Counted from the stretch's first letter, positions 8,938 through 17,865 are shown. The stretch is DNA of 64,000 nucleotides from Limnobaculum parvum (GCF_003096015.2 NZ_CP029185.2:2948001-3012000); one strand, 5' to 3'. Program-made: numbers and translations. Notes: a model not told the origin generated them from the sequence alone.

Positions 8938-9793
8938 GTCGCTTGCGGATCTGGATAGTCAAAGATCCGGGGAGGTTGCCCGGATCTTCAACATTCAGCG
9001 TTATTCTTTAAATGATGGCGGCGGAATTCGTACCGTCGTCTTTTTTAAAGGTTGCCCCCATACGTGTCCGTGGTGCGCGAATCCGGAATCTATCTCTTCC
9101 GCCATTCACACCGTCCGTCGGGAGACAAAATGTCTTCATTGCACCCCCTGTCTGAATAATGTTCGGGAGTGCCCCGCTACGGCAATGGAACATATAGGGC
9201 AAAATATTTCTTTTGATGAACTCGTGAAGGAAGTGTTGAAAGATGAAATATTCTTTCGTTCCTCGGGTGGAGGGGTAACCTTATCGGGTGGTGAAGTATT
9301 AATGCAATCTGCCTTTGCCACTCGGTTTCTTAACCACCTCAAACGCCTTGGTATTAATACTGCTATAGAAACAGCCGGTGATGCTCCTGCAGGTTTTTTA
9401 TTGCTATTGGCAAAGCAATGCGATCAGGTATTGTTCGATCTAAAAATAATGGATATTCAGCAATCAAAAGCAGCGCTTAATTTAAGGCTGCCTAGAGTGC
9501 TGAGCAATTTTGCATTATTAATAAAAGAAAACATTACGGTGATTCCACGTATTCCTCTGATTCCTGGCTACACGTTTAATAAAAATAACTTTCAGGCCAT
9601 TCTTAACTTTCTAGCACCCTTTTCGTTAAAAGAAATACACCTATTACCTTTTCATCAATATGGTGAAGCTAAATACCGGCTACTAAATCGGGAGTATACG
9701 ATGCGTGATGTCCCCGCTCCCACAGAACAAGAAGTAAAAGAATTTTACCTGATGGCAGAGCAAGCGGGGTATATTGTAACGATAGGTGGATAA
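8903..9793 (+). CDS. pflC: glycyl-radical-activating enzyme PflC
   Basis: A radical-SAM activase that installs the glycyl radical on PflD. With the chosen start (ATG 8903, preceded by AAGGAG at 8890-8895) the protein has 296 residues, near E. coli PflC (292). The SAM-cluster motif is Cys51-x3-Cys55-x2-Cys58 in KGCPHTCPWCANP. A short cysteine group, Cys77, Cys80, Cys83 and Cys90, would hold one auxiliary [4Fe-4S] cluster. The start overlaps the end of pflD by 35 bases, so the two are translationally coupled. A longer frame opens at 8855, but it lacks as good a ribosome site. Confidence 0.92.
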   Translation: MTLSDAPRINCKSLADLDSQRSGEVARIFNIQRYSLNDGGGIRTVVFFKGCPHTCPWCANPESISSAIHTVRRETKCLHCTPCLNNVRECPATAMEHIGQNISFDELVKEVLKDEIFFRSSGGGVTLSGGEVLMQSAFATRFLNHLKRLGINTAIETAGDAPAGFLLLLAKQCDQVLFDLKIMDIQQSKAALNLRLPRVLSNFALLIKENITVIPRIPLIPGYTFNKNNFQAILNFLAPFSLKEIHLLPFHQYGEAKYRLLNREYTMRDVPAPTEQEVKEFYLMAEQAGYIVTIGG

Positions 9794-9816
9794 TAATTAG
9801 ATAAAGGAGTCTATCG

Positions 9817-10161
9817 ATGGCAATTAAACTCGTCGCAGTAACCGCATGCGTTAGCGGGGTAGCCCATACTTATATGGCTGCAGAACGATTAGAAAAGCTA
9901 TGCCAACAGGAAAAATGGCAAGTGAAAATTGAAACTCAAGGTGCGCTGGGTATTGAACATCCTTTAACTGATGAGGATATTAAACAAGCTGACGTAGTGC
10001 TATTAATAACGGATATTGATATCGAAGGCAGCGAGCGCTTTAGTCATTGCCGCTATGTCCATTCCAGCATTCATCTTTTTCTATGTCATCCCGAAAAAAC
10101 GCTAACCGCCATCAGAAAGGCAACGACATCGCCTCAGTCGACGCGCATTAATGTTAGTTAA
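9817..10161 (+). CDS. frwD: PTS fructose-like EIIB subunit FrwD
   Basis: The second EIIB-type subunit of the island, 114 residues, with the phospho-cysteine at Cys11 (TACVSGVAHTYMAAE). The N-terminal 80 residues are clearly homologous to FrwB; the C-terminal tail is divergent. A good ribosome site, AAAGGAG, lies before the ATG. It closes the operon and ends 7 bases from the convergent yijO gene, with no clear terminator between them. Why the system has two EIIB proteins is not known; both active cysteines are kept here. Confidence 0.92.
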   Translation: MAIKLVAVTACVSGVAHTYMAAERLEKLCQQEKWQVKIETQGALGIEHPLTDEDIKQADVVLLITDIDIEGSERFSHCRYVHSSIHLFLCHPEKTLTAIRKATTSPQSTRINVS

Positions 10162-10168
10162 GCACTTG

Positions 10169-11023
10169 TTAATTAATGGCTTTATCCGTTAGCTGACTAT
10201 GATATTGACGTCGATATTCTGATGGTGACCGTTCTGTTGCCTTGCGAAATAGTCGACAAAAATAGTTGCTATCAACAAATCCACAGGCATGGGCGACCTC
10301 TTTTACTTTCATATCGTAACCCTTAAGCAAGCATTTAGCCTGTTCCAATCGGCTATAATTCAGGTATTCATTAAATCCAATTCCACCCGCTTTACGAAAT
10401 AAATGGGATAAGTAATTGGGTGATATATAAAATGCCTGAGCGACCGACTCTCGCGTAAGCGGCTCTTGATAAAAGGTATCAATATGATCTCGTATCACAT
10501 CAAAAAGTGCCTGACTACGGGATGCCGTTTGTACCTGACTTTTCAATAAATCGATACAATGACTAAATAAACTTTTTACGATAAATTGCGCGGTACTTTG
10601 TTCTCGCTGATTCCAAACTAATTCATTCAGTGCCTGAAGTAAAAATGATCCCACTCTTGGCCCTCTGCGTAGTACATTTTGCTTATTTTGGTTATGAAAT
10701 GTTTTGCCATCCCAATACAAAATACTAAAACCAATCTGTTGTTTACCGAACAAAATGCTTAATGTTTTCACCGGCTGTTGCCAGACGGGATAGTTCCATC
10801 CCCCACCGGGAATAAATAGCACATCGCCCCCCTTCATCGTCAGTTCGCTACTTCCAGGCCACGACATCGTCAGAGAGCCTTCAATAACCAATTCCAAACG
10901 AGGAAAACTCACCTGATGTGCAAGATCGGGGGCGGCTTGCTGATTATCCGCAAAATAGATATGACAAATACTTTGTGGTTCCGATACTAAATTTGTCAAA
11001 AGGGACATCGGTTCAATAAGCAT
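10169..11023 (-). CDS. yijO: AraC-family transcriptional regulator YijO
   Basis: A 284-residue regulator with an N-terminal cupin-like sensor half (a GGDVLFIPGGGW segment near residues 65-76) and a C-terminal AraC DNA-binding domain of two helix-turn-helix units (about 175-275, including FYISPNYLSHLFRK and ACGFVDSNYFCRLFRK). Length and location correspond to E. coli YijO, next to frwD. It is the likely local regulator of the frw/pfl/ptsA island, by context only. Confidence 0.88.
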   Translation of the reverse strand: MLIEPMSLLTNLVSEPQSICHIYFADNQQAAPDLAHQVSFPRLELVIEGSLTMSWPGSSELTMKGGDVLFIPGGGWNYPVWQQPVKTLSILFGKQQIGFSILYWDGKTFHNQNKQNVLRRGPRVGSFLLQALNELVWNQREQSTAQFIVKSLFSHCIDLLKSQVQTASRSQALFDVIRDHIDTFYQEPLTRESVAQAFYISPNYLSHLFRKAGGIGFNEYLNYSRLEQAKCLLKGYDMKVKEVAHACGFVDSNYFCRLFRKATERSPSEYRRQYHSQLTDKAIN

Positions 11024-11314
11024 AATGAACTCATTAATAGAGAATGAGTGAAAATTATATCAGTTCAATGTTTAACTTCTTGAATCTTGGTCAATTTATG
11101 ATGTAAAAACCGTTTTATTCTAGGTCTCTGCGCTATTTTAAAGATAGAAGCGTCTCTCCTGTTCATTTTGCATAAAAAATAGCATTCCTCTTCCTCGTTT
11201 TTTATGACGAAGAATGATCTGTTTGATTATCCGGTTGATAAATATGACTAACAAAGCCTGATGGTTTAGCCCCTAAACCTAAAAGCAGCTCGTCGGGCCT
11301 AACGAAAGGAACGA

Positions 11315-12742
11315 CTACTGCGCCAATAATAATTTTCTTGCGGCGTCATAAGCCGCCAGCGTTTCGTTGCGGGCCTGTTTGTGATCGACTATCGGGCGTG
11401 GGTAGTCGAGCGTTATCTGTTCTTTATCCGCCCAAGTCCACGGTGAATGAATCGCTTCTGTTGGAACATCGACCAGTGCCGGTAACCATTGCCGGATAAA
11501 CACCCCTTGGCTGTCAAATCTTTCCCCCTGCGTGGTAGGATTGAAGATGCGGAAGTAAGGCGCAGCATCGGTGCCGGTTGATGCCGCCCATTGCCAGCCG
11601 CCGTTATTGGCGGCCAAATCGCCATCAATAAGCTGCGACATAAAGTAACGTTCCCCTTCCCGCCAATCGATCAGCAGATCTTTCACTAAAAAACTGGCGA
11701 CGATCATCCGCAATCGGTTATGCATCCAGCCCGTTTGATTCAGTTGGCGCATCGCCGCGTCAACGATGGGAAAACCGGTATTTCCCTGCTGCCAAGCCAC
11801 CAATGCTGCACGATCGTTGCTCCATTGCACATTATCAGTCCAACCTAGAAAGGGGCGGTGCTTACATAAGTTCGGATGATAAGTTATCAGATGACGGTAA
11901 AACTCTCGCCAAATCAATTCACTGAGCCAGACTGCACCTATTTTTCCCTCCAGAGCATCTGGATGCGCTTTCAACAGAGCCTGCAAACACTGGCGTGGCG
12001 ACAATACCCCCAATGCCAAGCAGGCAGAAAGTCGGCTGGTACCATCAATGGCTGGAAAATCTCGCTGCGTGTCGTAGTGCTCCACGTTGTCCTGACAAAA
12101 TTGCTGTAGTCTGACCAATGCACTCTTCTCATCGACAGCAAACAAATCCGTATCGAACGGTTGCTGTGGGTAATCCAACGTAATTGGCTCAAGCTTATCG
12201 GGCAGCGCTTTCGTCCGTACTCCTGGTGGATTAACACATTCGGGTAGTTCTTCACGCAATCGACGTAAAAAGGCTCTCTTAAACGGAGTGAAGACCTTAT
12301 ACATTTCATGATTACCGGTCATGACACTACCCGGTGCCAGCATGACACTATCGTCAAAACCCTGGCAGGTGATATGACTTAGCGCTTTCTCAACGGCGGC
12401 ATCACGCTGTCGCTCGTTGAACTCATACTGATAGTTGTAAAACAGCGCCGTCACCTTATGCGTTTCACAGACCTCACGCACCGCATCGATACTGGCGGCA
12501 AAGTCGTCTACCGGCTTAACGATAAACGGAATGCCTCTCTTTGCCAGCGACTGTTGCAGAGCATTAAGTTGACTCAACAGAAACGCCGCCTGACGCGGAG
12601 CCATTGAATGTTGCTGCCACTGTTTCACTGGCGCAATAAACAATGCCAGTACCTCCACCTCGCTAGAGCGACAAGCGGCGGCGAGAGCCAAATTATCATG
12701 TACACGCAAATCTGCGCGAAACCAGACCAGATGAGAGGCCAT
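11315..12742 (-). CDS. phrB: deoxyribodipyrimidine photolyase PhrB
   Basis: A class I cyclobutane pyrimidine dimer photolyase that repairs UV damage using blue light and FADH2, with an antenna folate. The 475 residues match E. coli PhrB (472). The N-terminal alpha/beta antenna domain starts HLVWFRADLRVHDN. The FAD domain has WREFYRHL, GWMHNRLRM and DGDLAANNGGWQWAAST. It starts 12 bases after the TudS/YbgA gene, reproducing the ybgA-phrB operon of E. coli. Confidence 0.95.
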   Translation of the reverse strand: MASHLVWFRADLRVHDNLALAAACRSSEVEVLALFIAPVKQWQQHSMAPRQAAFLLSQLNALQQSLAKRGIPFIVKPVDDFAASIDAVREVCETHKVTALFYNYQYEFNERQRDAAVEKALSHITCQGFDDSVMLAPGSVMTGNHEMYKVFTPFKRAFLRRLREELPECVNPPGVRTKALPDKLEPITLDYPQQPFDTDLFAVDEKSALVRLQQFCQDNVEHYDTQRDFPAIDGTSRLSACLALGVLSPRQCLQALLKAHPDALEGKIGAVWLSELIWREFYRHLITYHPNLCKHRPFLGWTDNVQWSNDRAALVAWQQGNTGFPIVDAAMRQLNQTGWMHNRLRMIVASFLVKDLLIDWREGERYFMSQLIDGDLAANNGGWQWAASTGTDAAPYFRIFNPTTQGERFDSQGVFIRQWLPALVDVPTEAIHSPWTWADKEQITLDYPRPIVDHKQARNETLAAYDAARKLLLAQ

Positions 12743-12754
12743 ATTTATCCTAGA

Positions 12755-13711
12755 TTAATGTCCGTAGCGTAAGCGTAACGCTTCTGGCCAAAGATCAAAG
12801 TAGCGCTGTCCCGCCAGATAAGCGTCCGGAAATTCAGACATATAGTGTTTGAGTAACGTCACAGGCGCAAGCAACGGCTGGGTACCCTGACGATAACGTT
12901 CAATCAACGAAGTCAGTTCATGGCGCTGACGGGGGTTAAGATGAGGGCGAAAATAACCCTGAACATGCATCAAAACGTTAGTATGATTGCGGCGAGTCGC
13001 CTGATGTGAAAGAAGATCCATCAGACGTTGGCGGTATTCCACAAAAAAATCCTCCAATTGCGACCATTCATGCATAGCGGCCACAAAACGCCCCAACTCG
13101 CGATAGTCTGGCTGAGAGTGCGCCAGTAGCAGCAGCTTGTAACGGCTATGATAGGCCATCAGTGCGCCGCGAGTCAGGCCCTGCTGGCGTAGTTGATTCA
13201 ATTCATGCAGGGCATAAATACGTTCAACAAAATTCTCACGGATATGCGGATCATGCAATCGTCCATCCTCTTCTACCGGCAGCCACGGCATAGCGTTCAT
13301 CAGAATACCAGTATAGATACCACGCCCGGCCTTGCGGCTATTGTTTTCGTCGGGTTCATACACCCGCACGCGTTCCATCCCGCAGCTTGGTGATTTGGCA
13401 CAAACGATATAGCCACATAAATGGGCGAATTGCGCAGTGCGCTTTAGCGAAAACGCATGCATATCGGCGGTTAAATCCCCTTGTCGCTTATCGCTATAGC
13501 GCAGAGCAATTTGACCATCGTCCTGTTTAACCAGACGCAACGCCGGACGCGGTACCGGCAGGCCAATAGCCATTTCTGGGCAAACTGGTTCAAACCGCAC
13601 CCAGGGTGTCAATTCCTCCACCGCAAACGTAAATCGCTTATGCCCACCGTCGAAACGAACGGCTTCCCCTAACAGACAGGCGCTAATACCAACTGGGATT
13701 TTCTCGCTCAT
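12755..13711 (-). CDS. ybgA: TudS-type (DUF523) + YbgA (DUF1722) fusion protein
   Basis: A 318-residue two-domain protein. The N-terminal half (about 1-150) is DUF523, the family of TudS thiouracil desulfidases that use an oxygen-sensitive [4Fe-4S] cluster. The conserved cysteines are Cys12 (ISACLLG), Cys44 (EPVCPE) and Cys110 (SPSCG), with Cys99 and Cys104 nearby. The C-terminal half (about 180-315) is DUF1722, equivalent to stand-alone E. coli YbgA (169 aa). It is the first gene of the pair with phrB. A role in handling thiolated pyrimidines or nucleic acid damage is inference from the domain and the photolyase neighbour. Confidence 0.85.
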   Translation of the reverse strand: MSEKIPVGISACLLGEAVRFDGGHKRFTFAVEELTPWVRFEPVCPEMAIGLPVPRPALRLVKQDDGQIALRYSDKRQGDLTADMHAFSLKRTAQFAHLCGYIVCAKSPSCGMERVRVYEPDENNSRKAGRGIYTGILMNAMPWLPVEEDGRLHDPHIRENFVERIYALHELNQLRQQGLTRGALMAYHSRYKLLLLAHSQPDYRELGRFVAAMHEWSQLEDFFVEYRQRLMDLLSHQATRRNHTNVLMHVQGYFRPHLNPRQRHELTSLIERYRQGTQPLLAPVTLLKHYMSEFPDAYLAGQRYFDLWPEALRLRYGH

Positions 13712-13826
13712 AGCCGCTCCTTAATCGTTATTACATTAAGAGTAGCTAAAAAAGCGAAACCCCGCAGTGAGTTAACACATGCAGGGCCTCTGGCTAGGCT
13801 GTTATTAGCAACAGTGACCGAGGGAA

Positions 13827-13910
13827 TCAAACACGATACTGAATCCCAATCATCGTCTGAGTATCAAGGTAACTGTTGCCGCCAAGCCGCTGAATAAAGA
13901 TATAAACATC
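13827..13910 (-). pseudogene. remnant of an autotransporter beta-barrel C-terminus
   Basis: On the minus strand about 28 codons read IFIQRLGGNSYLDTQ then TMIGIQYRV and stop at 13827-13829. This matches the closing strands of an autotransporter barrel; compare the end of the 924-residue protein in this window (VGQQFGSDTYRDTQ, then GMVGMKYSF). An upstream TAA closes the frame and no barrel sequence is visible beyond it, so this is a decayed 3' end. Confidence 0.65.
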
Positions 13911-13994
13911 AATTTGTTAATAATTAAATATAAAGCGAAAGGAGGGTCTTGTCCCCTCCCTTCTCTCATGGCTTACAGCTAATGCTTTCAGCCG

Positions 13995-14850
13995 TTATTT
14001 TTTCGAAAATCGACGTCGAACCACCACAAAGAAAACCGGTACCAAGAAAATAGCCAACAGGGTCGCGGTAATCATTCCCCCATTACGCCAGTACCTACGG
14101 CATTTTGTGCACCCGAACCCGCACCGTGGCTCACGACCAGAGGTGATACCCCCAAAATAGAGGCCAGTGATGTCATTAGTATCGGCCTTAAACGCATTCT
14201 TACCGCTTCAAGGGTGGCCTGAATGAGATATTTCCCCTCTTTCTCCATCAAATTCTTGGCGACGCCACCATCAGGATGGCATTTTTAGCCGACAAGCCGA
14301 TAGTCGTCAGCAACCCAACCTAGAAGTAAACGTCATTGTTTAACCCCCGCATGGTTGCCGCCAACAACGCACCAACGACCCCGAGAGAAACCACCAGCAT
14401 GACTGATATTGGTATTGACCAGCTTTCATTCAGTGCGGCCAAGCATAAGAAAACGATCGCCAGCGATATTACATAAAACGCAGGAGCCTGATTACCGGAA
14501 AGACGTTCCTGATAGGACATTCCCGTCCACTCGTCACCAATGCCCGCAGGCAATTTTTCCGCCAGATCTTCCATTAACGTCATGGCTTCCCCGGTACTTT
14601 TCCCTTCCGAGGCTTCGCCCTGAATCTCTAGGGAAAGTACCTAATAAAACCACCGGCACGGCAATGGTGGGAATAAGCGTCGCTCTAATGTTCTGTAAGA
14701 AGATATACATCACCAGAAATACCAGAACGATGGCTTCAAATAGCGTTTTCACTACCTCAAAAATAGATATCTTAACGAATGGTGTCGTGTCGTAGGGGTA
14801 AACCGTCTTCATCCCTTCAGGGGAAAAAGGCTGTAGTTCTGCCACATCAG
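13995..14850 (-). pseudogene. RND efflux pump (AcrB-like) pseudogene
   Basis: Remains of an AcrB/AcrD-type inner-membrane RND multidrug pump. The first piece corresponds to about residues 305-360 of AcrB (YPYDTTPFVKISIFEVVK, then PTIAVPVVLLGTF). It joins directly, near 14629-14636 and out of frame, to a piece matching about residue 838 onward (KSTGEAM, WTGMSYQERLSGNQAP). So about 480 residues are missing, as is the whole N-terminus. The second piece then has a nonsense codon (VYF-TAG where AcrB has Gln), a one-base frameshift after NAILMV, and finally the family C-terminus ending FFVVVRRRFSKK. It cannot make a functional pump. Confidence 0.85.
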
Positions 14851-15277
14851 AGTGTTTTATGTATTACAACAATAAACACTTGATATTATAAGAGGCATTT
14901 TTGCAGAAATTAATCCTACAGCGAATATTAAAAAATAAATCAGTGTTTGAATTAGCAGAAAATAAATTTAAATTAGGCCTAAATTTAAAGTCCAATGATG
15001 GACTAAATATAATTTGAAATAATTTCATTCCAACACGATGATAACGGGTTGGCGGACATGGAAACAACGCACCCGGCCTATATTCTCTCTTTGATTATTA
15101 TAGTCCAACATGTAACCTTTTTCATAAAACCCAGCCTAAATAACATCTAAATAAAGATATTGAACATGGTTGAAAAACCTATAACAGAATGTTTAAACTC
15201 CCAGAATAACCGCTTGCGGAAATATTCAATGAGATATCTCAAATAAAAAATTAAACATACTCGAATGGAGTGCGAGA
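14851..15277. other. AT-rich spacer, no gene seen
   Basis: No convincing coding sequence or intrinsic terminator. The only structure I noted is a perfect 6-bp inverted repeat, AGTCCA-atga-TGGACT (14989-15004), which could be a small operator. The region probably contains the promoter of the frameshifted regulator that follows. Confidence 0.4.
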
Positions 15278-15900
15278 ATGGATTTTCCATTAAGTAGCAT
15301 ACATAAGCCCATAGATGCTATTCAAAAATTAATCGATGAATTACTCCCACATTCTCATCAACAAATTATTCCGCCACATAAAAATTTTGCTGTCATGAGC
15401 AATGCTACCTGATTCTGGATGGCTACATACAACTGTATAGAGTTCAGGATGGTATGATCTTATACTCGGCAAATTCACCAACGATTTTAGGATTAAGCTG
15501 CAACCTTATTCCAGGATCAGAGGATTTTTTCTTCACCACTAAAACCGCTACGACTATCGCTACCCTGCCCACAGCCAAAGCAACTCAAATCATCGAGAGC
15601 AAAAATTTGTGGGAGTATTTATCGATTTTTCAGTCGTTTATTATACTACGCCTGCATGAATACAACACCAAGATAGCCGCACTCAGCGCTTATGAAATCA
15701 CCCGTAACCAACTGATTAATCTTCTTCAGGAACCCGATGAAATCAGAAGCAATACTACGGCCGTTCAATATATTCAGGACCATACGAGATTGTCTCGTAG
15801 TGGTGTGATGAAAATGCTATCGCAATTAAAGATAGGAAATTACATTGAGCTGGATAAAGGCCATCTGATTAAAATCAACAAAATGCCCCTACGATATTGA
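15278..15900 (+). pseudogene. frameshifted IprA-like winged-helix regulator
   Basis: The ATG at 15278 (after GGAG) opens a frame that stops at a TGA near 15408, while the continuation (YLILDGYIQLYRVQDG to the end at 15900) is in another frame. One missing base near 15401-15404 explains both. Repaired, the product would be about 207 residues, the length of the intact 206-residue regulator at 60457-61077, with the same layout: an N-terminal CRP-like sensor barrel and a C-terminal winged helix (SRSGVMKMLSQLKIGNYIEL). It is either a true pseudogene or a sequencing error. It lies 1.4 kb from the autotransporter remnant at 13827. Confidence 0.7.
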
Positions 15901-15934
15901 TGTTAAATATCACTAGTTAAGCGGATATAAAAAA

Positions 15935-15969
15935 GAAGGAAAATTATTTGAGACAAATAATTTTCCTTC
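15935..15969 (-). terminator. intrinsic terminator of the periplasmic protein gene
   Basis: A perfect 15-bp stem, GAAGGAAAATTATTT (15935-15949) with AAATAATTTTCCTTC (15955-15969), around a 5-base loop. Read on the minus strand it is followed by a T-run (TCTTTTTTATAT), which fits termination of the gene ending at 16000. The stem is AT-rich. Confidence 0.65.
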
Positions 15970-15999
15970 ATTGCTAACAGTAATGATGACTATACCAAA

Positions 16000-16590
16000 T
16001 CATTTCTTATCGTGGTCAGCAGTAATTTTCACCAGATCGGTATAAGTGACTAATACACTTTGACCGACCTTCAGATCTTTTAAACCAGCCTGAATTTTAG
16101 GATCCTTAACGGAAATCACTTTGCTACGGCCGTTAGGACCTTCAAAAGTGATTTGATGTTTCTTAATATCAATGTGAGTAATTTTCAGCGATAAATTCAC
16201 CTGACGCAGTGCATTTGCATTTGGCGTAGGGTTATCTTGGGTTGCTCTACTGATTTCTTCTTTAGTCAGAATGGTTGGTGCGGATTTATTCACATCCGTT
16301 TCAAGCGCGGCAACAATAGAACGTTCTACCGTTGCTTCAATCATGTCACCGGCTTTTAAATGTTCCAGATCTTTTGCCCGATTGGTCAGTTGGAAGCTAA
16401 TGTTCTCACCATCTTTACCGGCTAACACAATGACATGGTTACTCTGGTCCACTGAAACAACTTTAGCAGCAAGAAGTTCTGTTTGTACGTTTCCAGATAG
16501 AGGAATGGTATCAGCCTGAGCAGAGCAAATAGTCGCGGCTAAAAAAGAAACCGCAGCAGTCGTTTTAATCAATTTACTCAGTAACGTCAT
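16000..16590 (-). CDS. predicted periplasmic protein with internal duplication
   Basis: A 196-residue protein with a clear Sec signal peptide (about 1-26, ending SAQA). The mature part contains two similar beta-rich units. One is about residues 43-95 (KVVSVDQSNHVIVLAG, then LKAGDMIEATV). The other is about 133-190 (KITHIDIKKHQITFEG, then LKVGQSVLVTY). Both have an SVD/HID entry, a Gly-turn and a leucine-rich xLKxG segment, suggesting tandem OB-like domains. No enzyme motif is seen and I do not recognise a named family. Start ATG 16588-16590 with GGAG upstream. Monocistronic. Confidence 0.75.
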   Translation of the reverse strand: MTLLSKLIKTTAAVSFLAATICSAQADTIPLSGNVQTELLAAKVVSVDQSNHVIVLAGKDGENISFQLTNRAKDLEHLKAGDMIEATVERSIVAALETDVNKSAPTILTKEEISRATQDNPTPNANALRQVNLSLKITHIDIKKHQITFEGPNGRSKVISVKDPKIQAGLKDLKVGQSVLVTYTDLVKITADHDKK

Positions 16591-17040
16591 GATTCGTTAT
16601 CTCCATTTAATTCACAGTTAAGTAATAAAAATTCACTCACGCTAAACAATCTATCTGCTTAGGATTATCAATTTATACTCAACGATCTCAATGCAACAGT
16701 CACTGACGGAGTTATTAATACACTTCCTAAATGGTCTAAATTGTGACTGTGGGATATCAGAAAATACGTTTCCGGTTACTAATTTTCTGAGAGTTGGACA
16801 TTATTCACAGATCTCATATACCTGCGGTTGGTTCCAGACCGTGGTTTTTATCAATGGGGAAATCGCTCGTCATTTGATCATCCTGATTGGAAAAACGATC
16901 TGCAATTAATTGATTCATTTCTGAAATATTAAGAGGATATAGCAGGTTTACTGATTACCGGGATTCACGGTACTATCCGGACTTTCAAATCCGTATGTTG
17001 AAATTTATCGGATATCTCCTTTTAATAAAATGGATGTTTT
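16591..17040. other. intergenic region with a possible gene remnant
   Basis: 450 bases between divergent genes. No intact gene is evident. A frame at 16783-16932 reads like protein (for instance DRGFYQWGNRSSFDHPDW near its end, stop TAA 16930-16932) and may be the last about 50 codons of a lost gene; I do not recognise it. A 72-codon frame at 16691-16909 on the same strand overlaps it in another frame and looks less protein-like. Confidence 0.3.
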
Positions 17041-17865
17041 ATGGCAGTTTTTAACGGTAAGAAAAGTATTGTCTTTGGTATCACCGGAGGGATCGCTGGC
17101 CTTCTCAGTGCGCTAGCATATGAAGCACTCAACATTAACAACGCGCTGGCAAGTTGGACCATCTCTGGCGGTTTTGATGCCGCATTGATTTCATTATTTA
17201 TTGTTATTGGCCAATCCTATTATCAATCACGAACGCTTCCAGTCACATCAAGATTGGTATCGGTACTAATTCAAGGTTTTATTTTTGGTACGCTCGGTGG
17301 TTTGGCGGTATACGCCTTTATGGCAATAACACAATCTGGAGATGTCGGTCGCGTTATTGGCTGGGCGCTCAGCGGGGCGGTTTGTGGATTTCTGGTATCC
17401 AAGAAAATCCCTAATATGAGCAAAAAACTGGCTATCGTCGCCGGTGCTATCGGTGGTGCGGTTGGCTGTCTATTAATGTATATCAATTTGGGCTTTGTGA
17501 CTGGGGTAGCAGTAACCGGTGCCGCTATCGGAATTGTTGTCGCAAGTGCTGAAGTCATGTTCCGTAAATGCTGGGTTGATGTGACAGTTTATTCTGAGCC
17601 GTTGAAAGAAAACGGGGTCAGTATGGCGAAGAAGACTAATCAGTATGTGCTTAATCTTGGCAAAGATGCGATCCACGTCGGTTATTCATCCGATATGGAT
17701 ATTTTGCTGAAAACCAAAGGAATTGCCATGAGCAAAGAGGTTTCTCTGATTACCCTAGAAAACAATACGTGTTATTTAAATGACACCAAAACCGGCGAAA
17801 AGAAAGAGATCAAACCTGGCGAGAAAATCATTATCGAGAACTGTGAAATTCAGTTTTGTAATTAA
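17041..17865 (+). CDS. membrane protein with FHA-like C-terminal domain
   Basis: A 274-residue protein. The N-terminal about 175 residues hold five or six Gly/Ala-rich hydrophobic segments with few charges. After a basic stretch the last about 75 residues look like a divergent forkhead-associated (FHA) domain. They have an entry strand followed by HVGYSSDMDILL (the GxxxxxDI pattern), a middle strand LENNTCYLND, and a closing KPGEKIIIENCEIQF that resembles the usual GD.I.IG..xLRF. The canonical Ser-Arg-x-His phosphopeptide contacts are not evident, so phosphothreonine binding is doubtful. No signal peptidase site is seen. Ribosome site weak. Function unknown. Confidence 0.65.
   Translation: MAVFNGKKSIVFGITGGIAGLLSALAYEALNINNALASWTISGGFDAALISLFIVIGQSYYQSRTLPVTSRLVSVLIQGFIFGTLGGLAVYAFMAITQSGDVGRVIGWALSGAVCGFLVSKKIPNMSKKLAIVAGAIGGAVGCLLMYINLGFVTGVAVTGAAIGIVVASAEVMFRKCWVDVTVYSEPLKENGVSMAKKTNQYVLNLGKDAIHVGYSSDMDILLKTKGIAMSKEVSLITLENNTCYLNDTKTGEKKEIKPGEKIIIENCEIQFCN

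Noticed and set aside
14864..15067. 67-codon minus-strand frame
   Set aside because: AT-rich and low complexity, without a ribosome site or recognisable similarity.
13740..15280. Insertion sequence or transposase to explain the pseudogene cluster
   Set aside because: No transposase fragment, terminal inverted repeat or target duplication was seen.
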